DNA from: Bacillota bacterium
GTDB taxonomy: Bacteria; Bacillota; Clostridia; Acetivibrionales; DTU013
NCBI GenBank assembly: GCA_023433505.1
Contig: JAEZCO010000086.1
Span: forward strand, 4,598 to 68,597
Length of the DNA: 64,000 nucleotides
Reading direction: 5' to 3'
Made by a program: the position numbers and the translations under genes. Shown here in pieces: positions 56,077 through 64,000 of this stretch (positions within the stretch are counted from its first letter, which is position 1; each line of letters starts with the position of its first letter). The notes below the pieces were generated by a model that saw nothing but the letters and a program-made list of their open reading frames with translations, had not been told where the DNA came from and searched no databases.

Positions 56077-57570
56077 ATGGCGGACAATGTTGACAATACA
56101 CAGGAATTGCAGGATTTGAGCGAGATCCTGAAAATCAGAAGGACAAAGCTTCAGGAGCTGCAGCAAAACGGTAAAGACCCTTTCAAAATTATAAAATACG
56201 ACGTGACAAATTCAGCATCTGAAATCATTGATTCCTTTGAAAATTTCGAGGGCAAATATGTTTCGGTTGCCGGCAGGCTCATGTCCAAAAGGGGAATGGG
56301 AAAAGCCAGCTTCTGCGACCTGCAGGACAGAGACGGTAAAATACAGCTGTATGTCAAGATTGATGACATCGGAGCAGAAAACTACGAAGAATTCAAGAAA
56401 TTCGACATCGGTGACATGATCGGTGTTAAAGGGACGGTTTTCCGGACTCACAAGGGCGAGATCTCCATCAAGTCGGAAAAGATAATTCTTCTGGCGAAAT
56501 CACTGCAGCCTTTGCCGGAAAAATGGCATGGACTTAAGGATATGGATCTCAGGTACAGACAGCGGTATGTGGACCTGATTGTTAATCCCGAGGTGAGGAA
56601 GACCTTTATTGTCCGAAGCAGGATCCTTAAAGCCATACGCAAATTTCTTGATGAAAGAGGGTTTATCGAGGTTGAAACTCCAATATTGAACACGATTCTT
56701 GGCGGAGCTACTGCGAAACCCTTTATAACACATCATAATACACTTGATCTGGATATGTACCTGAGGATTGCGCCGGAGCTATATTTAAAGCGCCTGATCG
56801 TCGGTGGTCTTGAAAAAGTTTATGAGATGGGCAGGGTTTTCAGAAATGAAGGCATGTCAGTAAAGCATAACCCGGAATTTAGTCTATTGGAGCTTTATGA
56901 GGCCTATACCGACTACGAGGGAATGATGGAGATAACCGAGTCGCTGTTTTTGGCTGCGGCACAAGAGGTGCTTGGAACTACGAAGGTTGTTTACCAGGGA
57001 CAGGAGCTGGACCTCACGCCCCCATGGAACAGAATCTCCATGCTGGATGCGGTAAAGCAGTTCTCCGGTGTGGATTTCAGGACAATCACAAGTGATGATG
57101 AAGCCAGAAGCATTGCAAAGGATAAAAAGCTTCCGATAAAGAATGACATGACAAAGGGCGATATCCTGAATCTTTTCTTTGAGCAGTTTGTTGAAGAGCA
57201 TCTGGTACAGCCCACATTTATTACCGACTATCCTGTAGAAGTGTCGCCGCTGGCAAAGAGAAAGCCTGAAATGTCTGAGCTGACCGAGCGGTTTGAATTA
57301 TTCATCACCGGAAGGGAAATGGCAAACGGTTACTCCGAATTGAATGATCCCATTGATCAGAAGGAACGTTTTGTAAATCAGGTGAAGAAAAGGGAAGCAG
57401 GCGATGAAGAAGCCAACATGATGGATGACGATTATGTAAATGCCCTTGAATACGGCATGCCTCCAACCGGCGGCCTGGGAATAGGCATTGACAGACTGAT
57501 CATGCTGTTGACCGATTCGTATTCCATCAGGGATATTTTACTGTTTCCCACAATGAAACCAAGGGAGTAA
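56077..57570 (+). CDS. lysS: Lysyl-tRNA synthetase, class II
   Basis: A 497-residue class II synthetase. Start at 56077 follows CTTGAGGAGGATTCGG. The OB-fold anticodon domain spans about 55-150 ([20 protein letters not shown]). Motif 2 is [17 protein letters not shown] (about 249-265), and motif 3 [15 protein letters not shown] near the C-terminus. Complete; no editing insertions. Confidence 0.96.
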   Translation: MADNVDNTQELQDLSEILKIRRTKLQELQQNGKDPFKIIKYDVTNSASEIIDSFENFEGKYVSVAGRLMSKRGMGKASFCDLQDRDGKIQLYVKIDDIGAENYEEFKKFDIGDMIGVKGTVFRTHKGEISIKSEKIILLAKSLQPLPEKWHGLKDMDLRYRQRYVDLIVNPEVRKTFIVRSRILKAIRKFLDERGFIEVETPILNTILGGATAKPFITHHNTLDLDMYLRIAPELYLKRLIVGGLEKVYEMGRVFRNEGMSVKHNPEFSLLELYEAYTDYEGMMEITESLFLAAAQEVLGTTKVVYQGQELDLTPPWNRISMLDAVKQFSGVDFRTITSDDEARSIAKDKKLPIKNDMTKGDILNLFFEQFVEEHLVQPTFITDYPVEVSPLAKRKPEMSELTERFELFITGREMANGYSELNDPIDQKERFVNQVKKREAGDEEANMMDDDYVNALEYGMPPTGGLGIGIDRLIMLLTDSYSIRDILLFPTMKPRE

Positions 57571-57641
57571 TCGACTGGCAGCCGTCAGTTGTGTGCATCC
57601 ATTGCCGGCTGTCGTTCACATGAAAGACAGGGGGGAGTCAT

Positions 57642-58487
57642 ATGCTTGATGCCAAAAGAGCTCACGAAATACTGGGCGTTGGGAAAAACGCAAGCAAAAA
57701 TGATATAGAAAGAAGATATTCAATCATCCTTAAGAAGCACCGAATGGCGGCAGCTGAAGGTCAGGAGAACGCTGAAGCGGTTGATATTGACGAAGTTACC
57801 GCCGCCTACAGCCTGCTGATGGGATATGTTGAGCCTGAGACGGAAGCGAAAGCGCCCAACCCGCTGCTAAAAAAAGTAGGCATCGATGAAAAAAAGGCAG
57901 GCAACTTCTTTCACTATTATAAAATTCACATCATCATCGGTATCATCGCGCTCATTGTTATAGGGGCCACGGTAAGGGGATGTGTGACAAGAGTAGATCC
58001 GGATTTCAACATCGCTTTCCTGGGGAGCCTGTACTTTAATGAAACGGATGTACTCAAGGATACCATCAAGAAAGAAATACCCGAAATCAAGGAGCCAGGA
58101 TTTGACGGAGCATTTATAGGGACAGGAGATTCCGCCGGCGGGCAGCAGGAGTATGCCATGCAGATGAAAGCTATGGTGCTTTTTGCGGCGGCGGATGTAG
58201 ATCTATTCATACTGGATAAGGAAAACTTTGAAAAATATGTAGATCAAGGCGCATTCATCAGCCTGGATGAAATTGCTCCCAGACTTGGAATTGACAGCGA
58301 GAAAAGCAAGCCTTATACCTTAAAGACAAATGACGATCCGGCAAAGCATATTTACGGTATCGATATAAGCAAAAGTGAGGTTCTTAAAAACGCAAACATC
58401 CAGGGCAAGGAAATGATTGCGGCAATACCCATAAGGGGTAAAATGCCGGAAAAAGCGGAGAAAGTAATTGCACTTTTACTTAAATAG
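57642..58487 (+). CDS. Membrane protein with degenerate J-like N-terminal domain
   Basis: A 281-residue protein; the start follows AGACAGGGGGGAGTCAT. Residues about 5-65 resemble a J domain (AHEILGVGKNASKNDIERRY), but the HPD tripeptide needed to stimulate DnaK is absent (KKHRMAAAE lies there). One membrane segment, IIIGIIALIVIGATV, is at about 98-112, and the C-terminal about 165 residues would be outside the cell. The outer part is unassigned but shows an alternating beta/alpha pattern. It lies between lysS and the anti-sigma module. Function unknown. Confidence 0.72.
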   Translation: MLDAKRAHEILGVGKNASKNDIERRYSIILKKHRMAAAEGQENAEAVDIDEVTAAYSLLMGYVEPETEAKAPNPLLKKVGIDEKKAGNFFHYYKIHIIIGIIALIVIGATVRGCVTRVDPDFNIAFLGSLYFNETDVLKDTIKKEIPEIKEPGFDGAFIGTGDSAGGQQEYAMQMKAMVLFAAADVDLFILDKENFEKYVDQGAFISLDEIAPRLGIDSEKSKPYTLKTNDDPAKHIYGIDISKSEVLKNANIQGKEMIAAIPIRGKMPEKAEKVIALLLK

Positions 58488-58519
58488 AGTAGATCATATT
58501 TACAGAGGGAGGTTATCTT

Positions 58520-58834
58520 ATGTCAAGTGAACTGATCGTGAAAGAGGAAATAAATGCTGATTATGTCAAGGTTACCTTAATTGGTGAGATTGATATTTAT
58601 ACGGCACAAACCCTTAAGGATAAGCTTTATGGCATTGTAGAGACGAACCAGACAGATCTCCGGTTCGAATGCGGCGGCTTGAATTATATCGATAGTACAG
58701 GCCTTGGTATATTTGTCGGAGTACTGAAAAAGACCAAGCAGTATGGGAAGAATATTTATCTGGACAAGCTTAAAGACAATATCAGGAAACTGTTTGTAAT
58801 CACCGGGCTGGACAAACTGTTTATCATCGGATAA
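58520..58834 (+). CDS. Anti-sigma factor antagonist (STAS domain, SpoIIAA/RsbV type)
   Basis: A 104-residue STAS protein. The start follows CAGAGGGAGGTTATCTT. The phosphorylated serine is predicted in NYIDSTGLGIFVG (about residues 54-66), the hallmark D-S-T-G-L. When unphosphorylated it would bind an anti-sigma kinase and free the sigma factor. The kinase and sigma genes follow at 58946 and 59343, making a partner-switching module. Confidence 0.92.
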   Translation: MSSELIVKEEINADYVKVTLIGEIDIYTAQTLKDKLYGIVETNQTDLRFECGGLNYIDSTGLGIFVGVLKKTKQYGKNIYLDKLKDNIRKLFVITGLDKLFIIG

Positions 58835-58909
58835 AAATTGTTTGACCTGTGCAGGAAGCGGGTACTTGATTAGTCAGTAGGCATATAAATGAATAGAAGG
58901 ATGCAGTGA

Positions 58910-58930
58910 GCCGAATAATATTACTGCATC
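58910..58930 (+). promoter_or_regulatory. Inverted repeat just before the ribosome binding site of the anti-sigma gene
   Basis: GATGCAGT (58910-58917) and ACTGCATC (58923-58930) are perfect inverse complements with a 5-base loop when read as the closest pairing; AAGGAGTGG follows at once. The hairpin could modulate translation or bind a regulator. Confidence 0.4.
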
Positions 58931-58945
58931 AAGGAGTGGAATGAG

Positions 58946-59353
58946 ATGAGTGATTTTTCAGATAAAATCGAGCTGGTTTTGCCCTTTAAGGCAGAGTATG
59001 TTAGCATAGCGCGTCTTACGGCATCAGGCATAGCCAACAGAGTGGGATTTGACATAGAAACAATAGAGGATATCAAGGTCGCTGTTGCAGAAATATGCAA
59101 TAAGCTTGTAAATGCAGGCAGCAAATCGGAAGGCAATTACGTCATAGCTTTCGATATTTTATCCGGTAAAATTGTTATTTCCTTCAACTCCAGGGATGAA
59201 GCCGTAAAATTGGTATTCAACAATGAAGAAGATGAATTGGGCGTTTCCATCATCAATGCCTTCATGGATGATGTAGAGCTGTATCCGGCGTCCGGGTGCA
59301 TCCTTACCATGTCAAAAGCTGTTGAAGAAGGGGCCTTTACGGATGGAAAATGA
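58946..59353 (+). CDS. Anti-sigma factor, RsbW/SpoIIAB-like serine kinase
   Basis: A 135-residue GHKL-fold kinase; the start follows ATCAAGGAGTGGAATGAG. The N-box is VAVAEICNKLVNAG (about residues 44-57). The glycine-rich G1 and G2 boxes typical for ATP binding are weak, so activity may be reduced, but the size and position are right for an anti-sigma factor. Its last codons overlap the sigma gene by 11 bases, indicating coupled, stoichiometric synthesis. Confidence 0.82.
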   Translation: MSDFSDKIELVLPFKAEYVSIARLTASGIANRVGFDIETIEDIKVAVAEICNKLVNAGSKSEGNYVIAFDILSGKIVISFNSRDEAVKLVFNNEEDELGVSIINAFMDDVELYPASGCILTMSKAVEEGAFTDGK

Positions 59354-60107
59354 AATCGATACGATTGTTTTGGACAGCGCGGCAGATGAAAACGATGACC
59401 TTTTTAGCCGGTATCTGAATAATCCCAGTGCCGTTCACAGAAATGAAATCGTAAACAAATATATTTATCTTGCCGAAATCATATCAAGGAAGTTTCTCAA
59501 CAGAGGCCTTGATTATGAAGATATCTTCCAGGTGGCCTGTATTGCTTTGATAAAAGCGGTGGAGCGGTTTGATCCCGGAAAGGGAGTCAAGTTTGTCAGC
59601 TTTGCCACACCCACCATCATCGGGGAGATCAAGCGGTATTTCCGCGACAAGGGGTCTATCATCCGGATACCCCGAAGGATTTATGAGGTTTATCAGAAGG
59701 TGAACCATGCCCGGGAGTATCTATCCCATGAGCTTCAGCGAATACCCAGGGTTGAAGAGATTGCAAAATATCTCAATATCAGCGAAGAAAACGTTCTGGA
59801 AATTATCGAATCCTCCAATGCATATAATATCCAGTCCTTTGACCAGACCGTATACAACGATGACGACCTGGAGCTTCATGAAACCATCGGCGCGGATGAC
59901 ACCACCTTCGAACGCATCGAGAACAGGGACTTTCTCGAAAAAAGCCTCAGCCGTTTCAATGAGCCGGAAAAGGAATTCATACGGATGCGCTACTTCCGCG
60001 GAAAAACCCAGAAGGAAATCGCAGAAAAACTCGGCGTTTCACAAATGTATGTATCAAGACTGGAAAAAAAGGTACTGGACAGATTCCGGACAATCCTTGG
60101 AAAATAG
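59343..60107 (+). CDS. SigB/SigF/SigG-family RNA polymerase sigma factor
   Basis: A 254-residue sigma factor. ATG at 59343 is chosen over an upstream TTG. Region 2 is LDYEDIFQVACIALIKAVER with VSFATPTIIGEIKRYFRDKG, region 3 HELQRIPRVEEIAKYLNISE, and region 4 the HTH TQKEIAEKLGVSQMYVSRLEKK. The neighbouring RsbV- and RsbW-like genes make it a stress or developmental sigma under partner-switch control. It is likely the SigB-like type and not one of the core sporulation genes, since those have different neighbours (inference). Confidence 0.92.
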   Translation: MENEIDTIVLDSAADENDDLFSRYLNNPSAVHRNEIVNKYIYLAEIISRKFLNRGLDYEDIFQVACIALIKAVERFDPGKGVKFVSFATPTIIGEIKRYFRDKGSIIRIPRRIYEVYQKVNHAREYLSHELQRIPRVEEIAKYLNISEENVLEIIESSNAYNIQSFDQTVYNDDDLELHETIGADDTTFERIENRDFLEKSLSRFNEPEKEFIRMRYFRGKTQKEIAEKLGVSQMYVSRLEKKVLDRFRTILGK

Positions 60108-60194
60108 TTACATAAGCTTGCCAACCCGATGTTTATACCAATCCGATGCGGGTAATATATATAACGTAGTATACTTTCCTTAGGGGACGGAGTT

Positions 60195-60641
60195 ATGTCG
60201 AAAATAAGATATATATACGATGGCAGCTTTTTCAGCAGTATAAACAATGTAGGTACTGCAGTACGTGATGTGATAGGTAATATACAGGCTAATTACGGAC
60301 TTTTGGCAGAGTGTACGCAGTTTGAACTGACGGTAGTACTGAATGAGCTTATACTGAATGCAATAAAGCACGGTAATAAGGAAGACGAAAATAAAAGTGT
60401 AAAAATTAAAGCCGGGATTACCGACAATGGCTTTGCATGTCTCATCGTAGAAGATGAAGGTTGCGGGTATGACTTCGGTTGCCTGTGCAAAAGGAAAGCG
60501 GAGTGTGCCGAGGGCGACGAAATTTGTGACATAATGGAAAGCGGCCGAGGCATTTTTATTGTAAAAAACCTATGCGACCACGTGAAAGTAAATGGCAAGG
60601 GCAACAAAATCATTATTTTGAAAAAGCTTGCCCATGTTTAA
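60195..60641 (+). CDS. Second GHKL-type ATP-binding protein (anti-sigma kinase-like)
   Basis: A 148-residue HATPase_c_2 protein; the start follows TAGGGGACGGAGTT. N-box VVLNELILNAIKHGN (about residues 48-62), G1 VEDEGCGYD (about 86-94), and G2 ESGRGIFIVKNL (about 116-127) are all intact, unlike in the RsbW-like protein upstream. It may be a second anti-sigma kinase or an RsbT-like switch kinase. An insertion with several cysteines, CLCKRKAEC, lies between G1 and G2. Its 3' end overlaps the convergent AraC gene by 29 bases. Confidence 0.85.
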   Translation: MSKIRYIYDGSFFSSINNVGTAVRDVIGNIQANYGLLAECTQFELTVVLNELILNAIKHGNKEDENKSVKIKAGITDNGFACLIVEDEGCGYDFGCLCKRKAECAEGDEICDIMESGRGIFIVKNLCDHVKVNGKGNKIIILKKLAHV

Positions 60642-61404
60642 TACCCAAGGCATCATGGAATGGCTGCCTGTGTATAAAGTGACTGGGAGAAATCCCTTCC
60701 AGCTTTTTGAATATCCTTGAGAAATAACCCACGTCATAAAAACCGGACATGTAGGCAACATCGCTGATAGGATATTCGGGATACGTATTTTTTTGAAGCA
60801 GTTTTTTTGCATAATCGATTTTCAACCGGTTCAGGTACTCTGTCGGAGTTAATCCTGTGTCCTTCTTAAAACACCTTCGCACATAATCGTTGCAATAGTT
60901 TATTTTATCCATGGCCTGCTCTACCTTGAAGCCAGGGTTTGTAAAGTTTTGCGTAATTTTATTTTTCAGCAGGGAAACTCTTTCGTCGGAAGGGCTGCTG
61001 TTATCCCAGCTGACCAGAATGCTGCATATTGATTCCACCAGCAGGTCTGCAATGATTTGATACCCCTTTTCTTTTTTATGGTAAATATTATTTACCATCA
61101 GCATCAATTTTCTGATCTTCTGGTCGGAATCGTCCTTAAAACAATATTTCTTGAGATTGTTAAATAGATACGGGTCGTCAAATCTCACATAAATGTCTTG
61201 AAAAAACTCTTCTTTTGTAGTTTTGCAATGAAAGGTATCCGGAGGGCAGATGGAAATCGTATCGGGATGGAACTCGGTCGTATTGTCTCCGATATAGTTC
61301 AAACCGCTTCCTTTGATGTTTAATATGATCTCCCACGAATCGTGTTTGTGGGACGTAACCTGCTTAAGTCTGGAATAGGATATTGCAATGTAGTTTACCC
61401 TCAT
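60613..61404 (-). CDS. AraC-family transcriptional regulator with cupin domain
   Basis: A 263-residue cytoplasmic regulator. The N-terminal cupin (about 1-130) has the SHKHDSWEIILNIKGSG pattern of sugar-sensing AraC proteins, and the C-terminal double HTH contains VEQAMDKINYCNDYVRRCF and ISDVAYMSGFYDVGYFSRIF. It is divergent from the zinc-type dehydrogenase at 61544 and is likely its regulator. The product would respond to a small ligand, probably a polyol or sugar (inference). Confidence 0.9.
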   Translation of the reverse strand: MRVNYIAISYSRLKQVTSHKHDSWEIILNIKGSGLNYIGDNTTEFHPDTISICPPDTFHCKTTKEEFFQDIYVRFDDPYLFNNLKKYCFKDDSDQKIRKLMLMVNNIYHKKEKGYQIIADLLVESICSILVSWDNSSPSDERVSLLKNKITQNFTNPGFKVEQAMDKINYCNDYVRRCFKKDTGLTPTEYLNRLKIDYAKKLLQKNTYPEYPISDVAYMSGFYDVGYFSRIFKKLEGISPSHFIHRQPFHDALGIKHGQAFSK

Positions 61405-61543
61405 AGATCACCAATCCCCTATAGACATTATAGTAAAAAAAGTCGTTTTCGTCCATGTGCAAATCGGAATTTTAGTTTCGTGCCTATCGCAAGCCTGCTA
61501 TCATAATAAGTACTATAGCCAGAAAGAGTGGGAGGAGTCCATT

Positions 61544-62533
61544 ATGAAGCAGATAATCATGGAAGGACCAAGAAAAAGTAAAATAATCGGGGTTGATATA
61601 CCCAAAATCGGCGATGACCAGCTTCTTGTCAAGGTCACATACACCGGCATGTGCCATTCGGAATGGCACCCGTGGGCAACGGCAACCCCGGGTGACACAT
61701 ACGGCCACGAGGCAGTTGGTATTGTTGCGGACGCCGGAAGGAATGTAACAGGGTTTCATATTGGAGACCGGGTAACCGGACTTGGCGGCGGCGGGTATAA
61801 AGAGTATATTGTTATGGAACCGCAAAAGACCTGTCATATACCGGATAACATGAATGACGTCGATGCAATAGCAGAGCCTCTGGCATGTCTGCTCAGTGCA
61901 GGGCAGAAAATGTCTCCCAAACTGTGTGGGGACCCGGTGGCGGTGGTGGGCGCAGGCTACATGGGACTTGGCATAATTGCCCTGTTCAAGGCCATGGGGT
62001 ATGGTGACATAATAGCAATCGACGTCAGGGAGCAAGCCCTGGAAAACGCTTTAAAATTCGGCGCAACAGAGGTTTACAAGCCGGAAGCGCTTCCGCAGGG
62101 ATATATTTTGAACTGGGAAACATGGGGCAAGCCGGACCTTACCAGGGACGGACATAAAGCGGATATTTTCAATATAGGCTTCAAGGACGTTATGGAGTTC
62201 AGCGGCACACAGGACGGATTAAATCTTGCGGGAGAACTGGTATCCGCCCATGGAAGGCTTGGCATAGGCGGTTATCATAACGATACCGGCCGGAGCATTG
62301 ACTTTAAGCTCTGGAACATAAAAGCGATGACTGCCATCAACTGCCATGAAAGAAGGATTGATTATGAGGCCACGCTTTGCAAACGGGCTTTGGAATTGAT
62401 ATCCAAAGGTATCTGGAAGTTTAAGGGCGTTACAAATCATATCTATACCATGGAAGAATTCGATAAAGCCAATGAAGAGATGGACTCCAAGAAAAACAAC
62501 TTTATCAAAGGGGCCGTCAAGTGCGACGAATAG
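61544..62533 (+). CDS. Medium-chain (zinc-type) alcohol/polyol dehydrogenase
   Basis: A 329-residue MDR-superfamily enzyme; ATG at 61544 follows AGTGGGAGGAGTCCATT. The catalytic zinc site is visible as GMCHSEWH (Cys about residue 37) with GHEAVG (His-Glu about 55). The NAD-binding fold starts with VAVVGAGYMGLGIIALF (about 129-145). The structural zinc loop with four cysteines found in many ADHs is absent, which fits the shorter polyol/inositol dehydrogenase-like branch. The substrate is unknown. It is driven divergently from the AraC regulator. Confidence 0.85.
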   Translation: MKQIIMEGPRKSKIIGVDIPKIGDDQLLVKVTYTGMCHSEWHPWATATPGDTYGHEAVGIVADAGRNVTGFHIGDRVTGLGGGGYKEYIVMEPQKTCHIPDNMNDVDAIAEPLACLLSAGQKMSPKLCGDPVAVVGAGYMGLGIIALFKAMGYGDIIAIDVREQALENALKFGATEVYKPEALPQGYILNWETWGKPDLTRDGHKADIFNIGFKDVMEFSGTQDGLNLAGELVSAHGRLGIGGYHNDTGRSIDFKLWNIKAMTAINCHERRIDYEATLCKRALELISKGIWKFKGVTNHIYTMEEFDKANEEMDSKKNNFIKGAVKCDE

Positions 62534-62566
62534 CAGCCTGAGAAAGAAAAGTCAGCCGGCCAAGGT

Positions 62567-62689
62567 TCAATACCGGCTAAAAATGTGCGGCAAATTTACC
62601 CCTTCTTCAATATAAGGGCCGAAGTTTGTGGTGCCCAGGCACAGCCTGCTGACTTTCATTCTGGTCCTGCCTAAATATGTGTACTCCAT
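62567..62689 (-). pseudogene. N-terminal remnant of an aldo/keto reductase
   Basis: A 40-codon minus-strand frame with a good ribosome binding site (GGAGAATTTTATT) before its ATG. The peptide MEYTYLGRTRMKVSRLCLGT matches the strongly conserved start of aldo/keto reductases, followed by NFGPYIEEG. The frame ends in unrelated sequence, so the remaining about 280 residues are deleted. The gene is divergent from the MerR gene, an arrangement typical for regulated reductases. Confidence 0.75.
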
Positions 62690-62748
62690 AATAAAATTCT
62701 CCTATAGCTTGATAGCATACAGTAACGTAAAGTATACTTAAAACTGTA

Positions 62749-62771
62749 GACCTTAACGTTAACTTTAAGTC
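62749..62771. promoter_or_regulatory. Partly palindromic operator-like site between aldo/keto reductase remnant and MerR gene
   Basis: GACCTTAACGTTAACTTTAA followed by GTC; the ends GAC/GTC and the core GTTAAC are symmetric. The size and place suit binding of the adjacent MerR-type protein. Confidence 0.45.
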
Positions 62772-62816
62772 AAGAAGGATATCGGAAATTCGATATTAAA
62801 TGGAAGGGGAATTTTT

Positions 62817-63224
62817 ATGGATTATTCAATTAAGCAAGTATCCGAAAAAACAAAATTAAAAGCCCACGTTTTGAGGTATTATGAAAGAGAGGGCCTGCTG
62901 CCTTGCATTAGCCGAAGCAAAAGCGGAATCCGCCGTTATTCGGAGGATGATATGGAATGGCTCGGATTGATTTGCTGCCTTAAAAATACCGGAATGGCGA
63001 TCAAGCAGATCAAAGACTTTGTCGAATTGAGCATGCAAGGCGGAAAAACACTAAAGCAGCGGTATAATATGCTGGTGGAGCATAAAAGAAATGTGGAGGC
63101 ACAAATTGAGGAAATGCAGGAGCATTTGCGAAAGGTTTCTCACAAAATAGAACATTTCACGACACAATATCAGAGATATACGGAAAGCACCGGCCAAAAT
63201 CCCGCAGCGATTACGCAAGTATAG
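62817..63224 (+). CDS. MerR-family transcriptional regulator
   Basis: A 135-residue regulator; the start follows TGGAAGGGGAATTTTT. The winged HTH is at residues about 3-70 (YSIKQVSEKTKLKAHVLRYY, then REGLLPCISRSKSGIRRYSE), and a dimerisation coiled coil is at about 82-120. There is no cysteine-rich metal site, so it belongs to the organic-ligand or redox group. The intended target, an aldo/keto reductase on the other strand, is now broken, so it may regulate other genes. Confidence 0.9.
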   Translation: MDYSIKQVSEKTKLKAHVLRYYEREGLLPCISRSKSGIRRYSEDDMEWLGLICCLKNTGMAIKQIKDFVELSMQGGKTLKQRYNMLVEHKRNVEAQIEEMQEHLRKVSHKIEHFTTQYQRYTESTGQNPAAITQV

Positions 63225-63339
63225 CGAGGCTCAAAAATATTCCCGCATCTGTAGGGGCCGGGTATTGAATTGGTGTTCAGGCGGTCCCGCCCGGGATGTA
63301 TGGTGAACAGCAAATGCAAGACATTTGCGGCCAGCCTCG
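63225..63339. repeat. Stem-closed 115-bp element
   Basis: CGAGGCT (63225-63231) pairs with AGCCTCG (63333-63339). Inside, GCAAATG-caaga-CATTTGC (63310-63328) forms a second hairpin. It may be a dispersed structured repeat or a leftover of mobile DNA. Confidence 0.4.
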
Positions 63340-63602
63340 TTGAAACTCCTTTTTAGTGTAACAATTGAGATAGTAGGATAATACACTGATAAAATGGAGC
63401 ATAGCTCAGAATAACGGGTATAAACCGGATATACAATTGTAAATGCTCTAGCCTGCAGGTTGTAAAACAAGTCTGCCAGGTGTTATAGTAAGTAAGCCGT
63501 CGCGGACGGGACGCAAACCGGAAGGTACGGTTGCCCTGGAGATCATGGAACGACAGGGAAAGCGGACCGAAAGTCAGCTGAAAAAAAAGTCAGAAAAAAC
63601 GG

Positions 63603-63631
63603 TTGACAAAATAACGACAGCGTGGTAATAT
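63603..63631 (+). promoter_or_regulatory. Ribosomal RNA operon promoter
   Basis: TTGACA at 63603-63608 and TAATAT at 63626-63631 with a 17-base spacer, preceded by an A-rich stretch (63579-63599) that could act as an UP element. About 340 bases before the 16S 5' end. Confidence 0.8.
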
Positions 63632-63802
63632 AACAAAGCGCCCTAAAACGGCCCCTCACTTCAGTAGGTGATGGGTACCGAGCCGGTTTTAAACGGTGAG
63701 ATCATTCTCACTTTGTTGAAACTCCGCTGAGGTAAGAAAATTTTTCTACAAACGAAAAATTTTCTTTGAATAAGGTCGTTATAACAAAGCGCCCTAAAAC
63801 GG
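63629..63802. repeat. 23-bp direct repeat in the rrn leader
   Basis: TATAACAAAGCGCCCTAAAA plus CGG occurs at 63629-63651 (overlapping the -10 and start site) and again at 63780-63802. The second copy lacks a good -35 box, so it is either a weak second promoter or a duplicated processing or antitermination site. Confidence 0.6.
63735..63765 (+). terminator. Strong AT-rich hairpin in the rrn leader
   Basis: AGAAAATTTTTC pairs perfectly with GAAAAATTTTCT around a 7-base loop. In a leader it may be an antitermination or processing structure; as a terminator it has only a short T tail. Confidence 0.45.
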
Positions 63803-63946
63803 GGCCGCAAATGGACCTTGAAAACTAAACAGAGTATTAAACAATCATCGAACTCGTAAATATCAAGAGTTGTAAAAACAGCTTGCGAACTTTTTTAAGT
63901 CAGTAAATAGTAAAGAGCCAAATGGCTTTCGAAAAGAGTAATTGAC

Positions 63947-63962
63947 GGTGTGCTTGCACACC
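63947..63962 (+). promoter_or_regulatory. Hairpin immediately upstream of 16S rRNA
   Basis: GGTGTG-cttg-CACACC, 12 bases before the predicted 5' end of 16S rRNA; a likely part of the RNase processing region. Confidence 0.5.
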
Positions 63963-63974
63963 TTAAATAAAACT

Positions 63975-64000
63975 TTATTAGAGAGTTTGATCCTGGCTCA
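63975..64000 (+). rRNA. 16S ribosomal RNA, 5' end (cut by window)
   Basis: AGAGTTTGATCCTGGCTCA, the universal 16S 5' sequence (the 27F primer site), begins at 63982. The mature end is placed about 7 bases earlier by comparison with E. coli numbering. Confidence 0.93.

Larger units (their letters stand above)
63225..63974. other. Spacer and rRNA leader between the MerR gene and 16S rRNA
   Basis: It holds a stem-closed element at 63225-63339, about 260 bases with no recognised feature, the rrn promoter at 63603-63631, a 23-base direct repeat at 63629 and 63780, and hairpins at 63735-63765 and 63947-63962. No protein gene is supported. Confidence 0.6.

Noticed and set aside
59707..60183. 158-codon frame overlapping the sigma factor gene
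   Set aside because: Same strand but another frame inside conserved sigma regions 3-4; no start signal.
63505..63540. GGGACGCAAA stretch suggesting a cyclic-di-GMP-I riboswitch
   Set aside because: The required upstream GGCAAACC arm and the rest of the fold are missing, and no gene for it to control follows.
1..64000. CRISPR arrays and tRNA genes
   Set aside because: No regularly spaced repeats and no cloverleaf-like sequence with TTCGA-type arms were seen by eye.

Overview
The window looks like chromosomal DNA of a spore-forming, anaerobic member of the class Clostridia. The evidence is a spoIIR gene, a SigB/SigF-type partner-switching module, S-layer homology proteins, an [FeFe]-hydrogenase, strong AGGAGG-type ribosome binding sites and TTGACA-17-TATAAT promoters. 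The last 26 bases are the 5' end of a 16S rRNA gene, so an rrn operon starts at the right edge.

Layout. Bases 1-20383 form a glycan-utilisation locus. It holds the tail of a GH63-like hydrolase, a membrane-anchored AraC-type sensor-regulator, two tandem solute-binding lipoproteins, two ABC permeases, GH4, a uroporphyrinogen-decarboxylase-like protein, an SGNH esterase, GH38 alpha-mannosidase, two further hydrolase-like proteins (one clearly GH20), a PfkB sugar kinase and a SIS-domain protein. Together these could import and dismantle a mannose- and N-acetylhexosamine-containing glycan such as an N-glycan (inference). No ABC ATPase is encoded, so a shared one elsewhere is expected. Bases 20813-37487 carry mostly housekeeping genes: ddl, murI, a DUF1934 gene, argS, a cyclase-family protein, a methyltransferase, two SLH proteins, an S41 protease, pyrG, spoIIR and a stalk-domain lipoprotein. 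A minus-strand [FeFe]-hydrogenase follows.

Bases about 39200-52300 are an AT-rich island between the hydrogenase and guaB. It begins with remnants of mobile DNA, then two ABC-2 permeases and an ATPase, a NTP_transf_5 nucleotidyltransferase, and a duplicated module made of a radical-SAM-type protein followed by a short pyruvate-kinase-like protein. A small SPASM-like radical SAM enzyme lies between the two copies, and a dead ISL3-type transposase gene lies inside the second. The second large radical-SAM paralogue has lost its CxxxCxxC cluster motif. This reads as an undescribed biosynthesis-and-export system and is the main candidate for novelty here.

Bases 52590-64000 return to housekeeping: guaB, an unrecognised gene, greA, lysS, a membrane J-domain-like protein, an anti-sigma/sigma module, an AraC regulator, a zinc-type dehydrogenase, a MerR regulator with a broken divergent aldo/keto reductase beside it, and the rrn leader. 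A structured repeat of about 185 bp occurs twice (near 6.8 kb and 47.9 kb), with changes that preserve base pairing, and is not a class I recognise.
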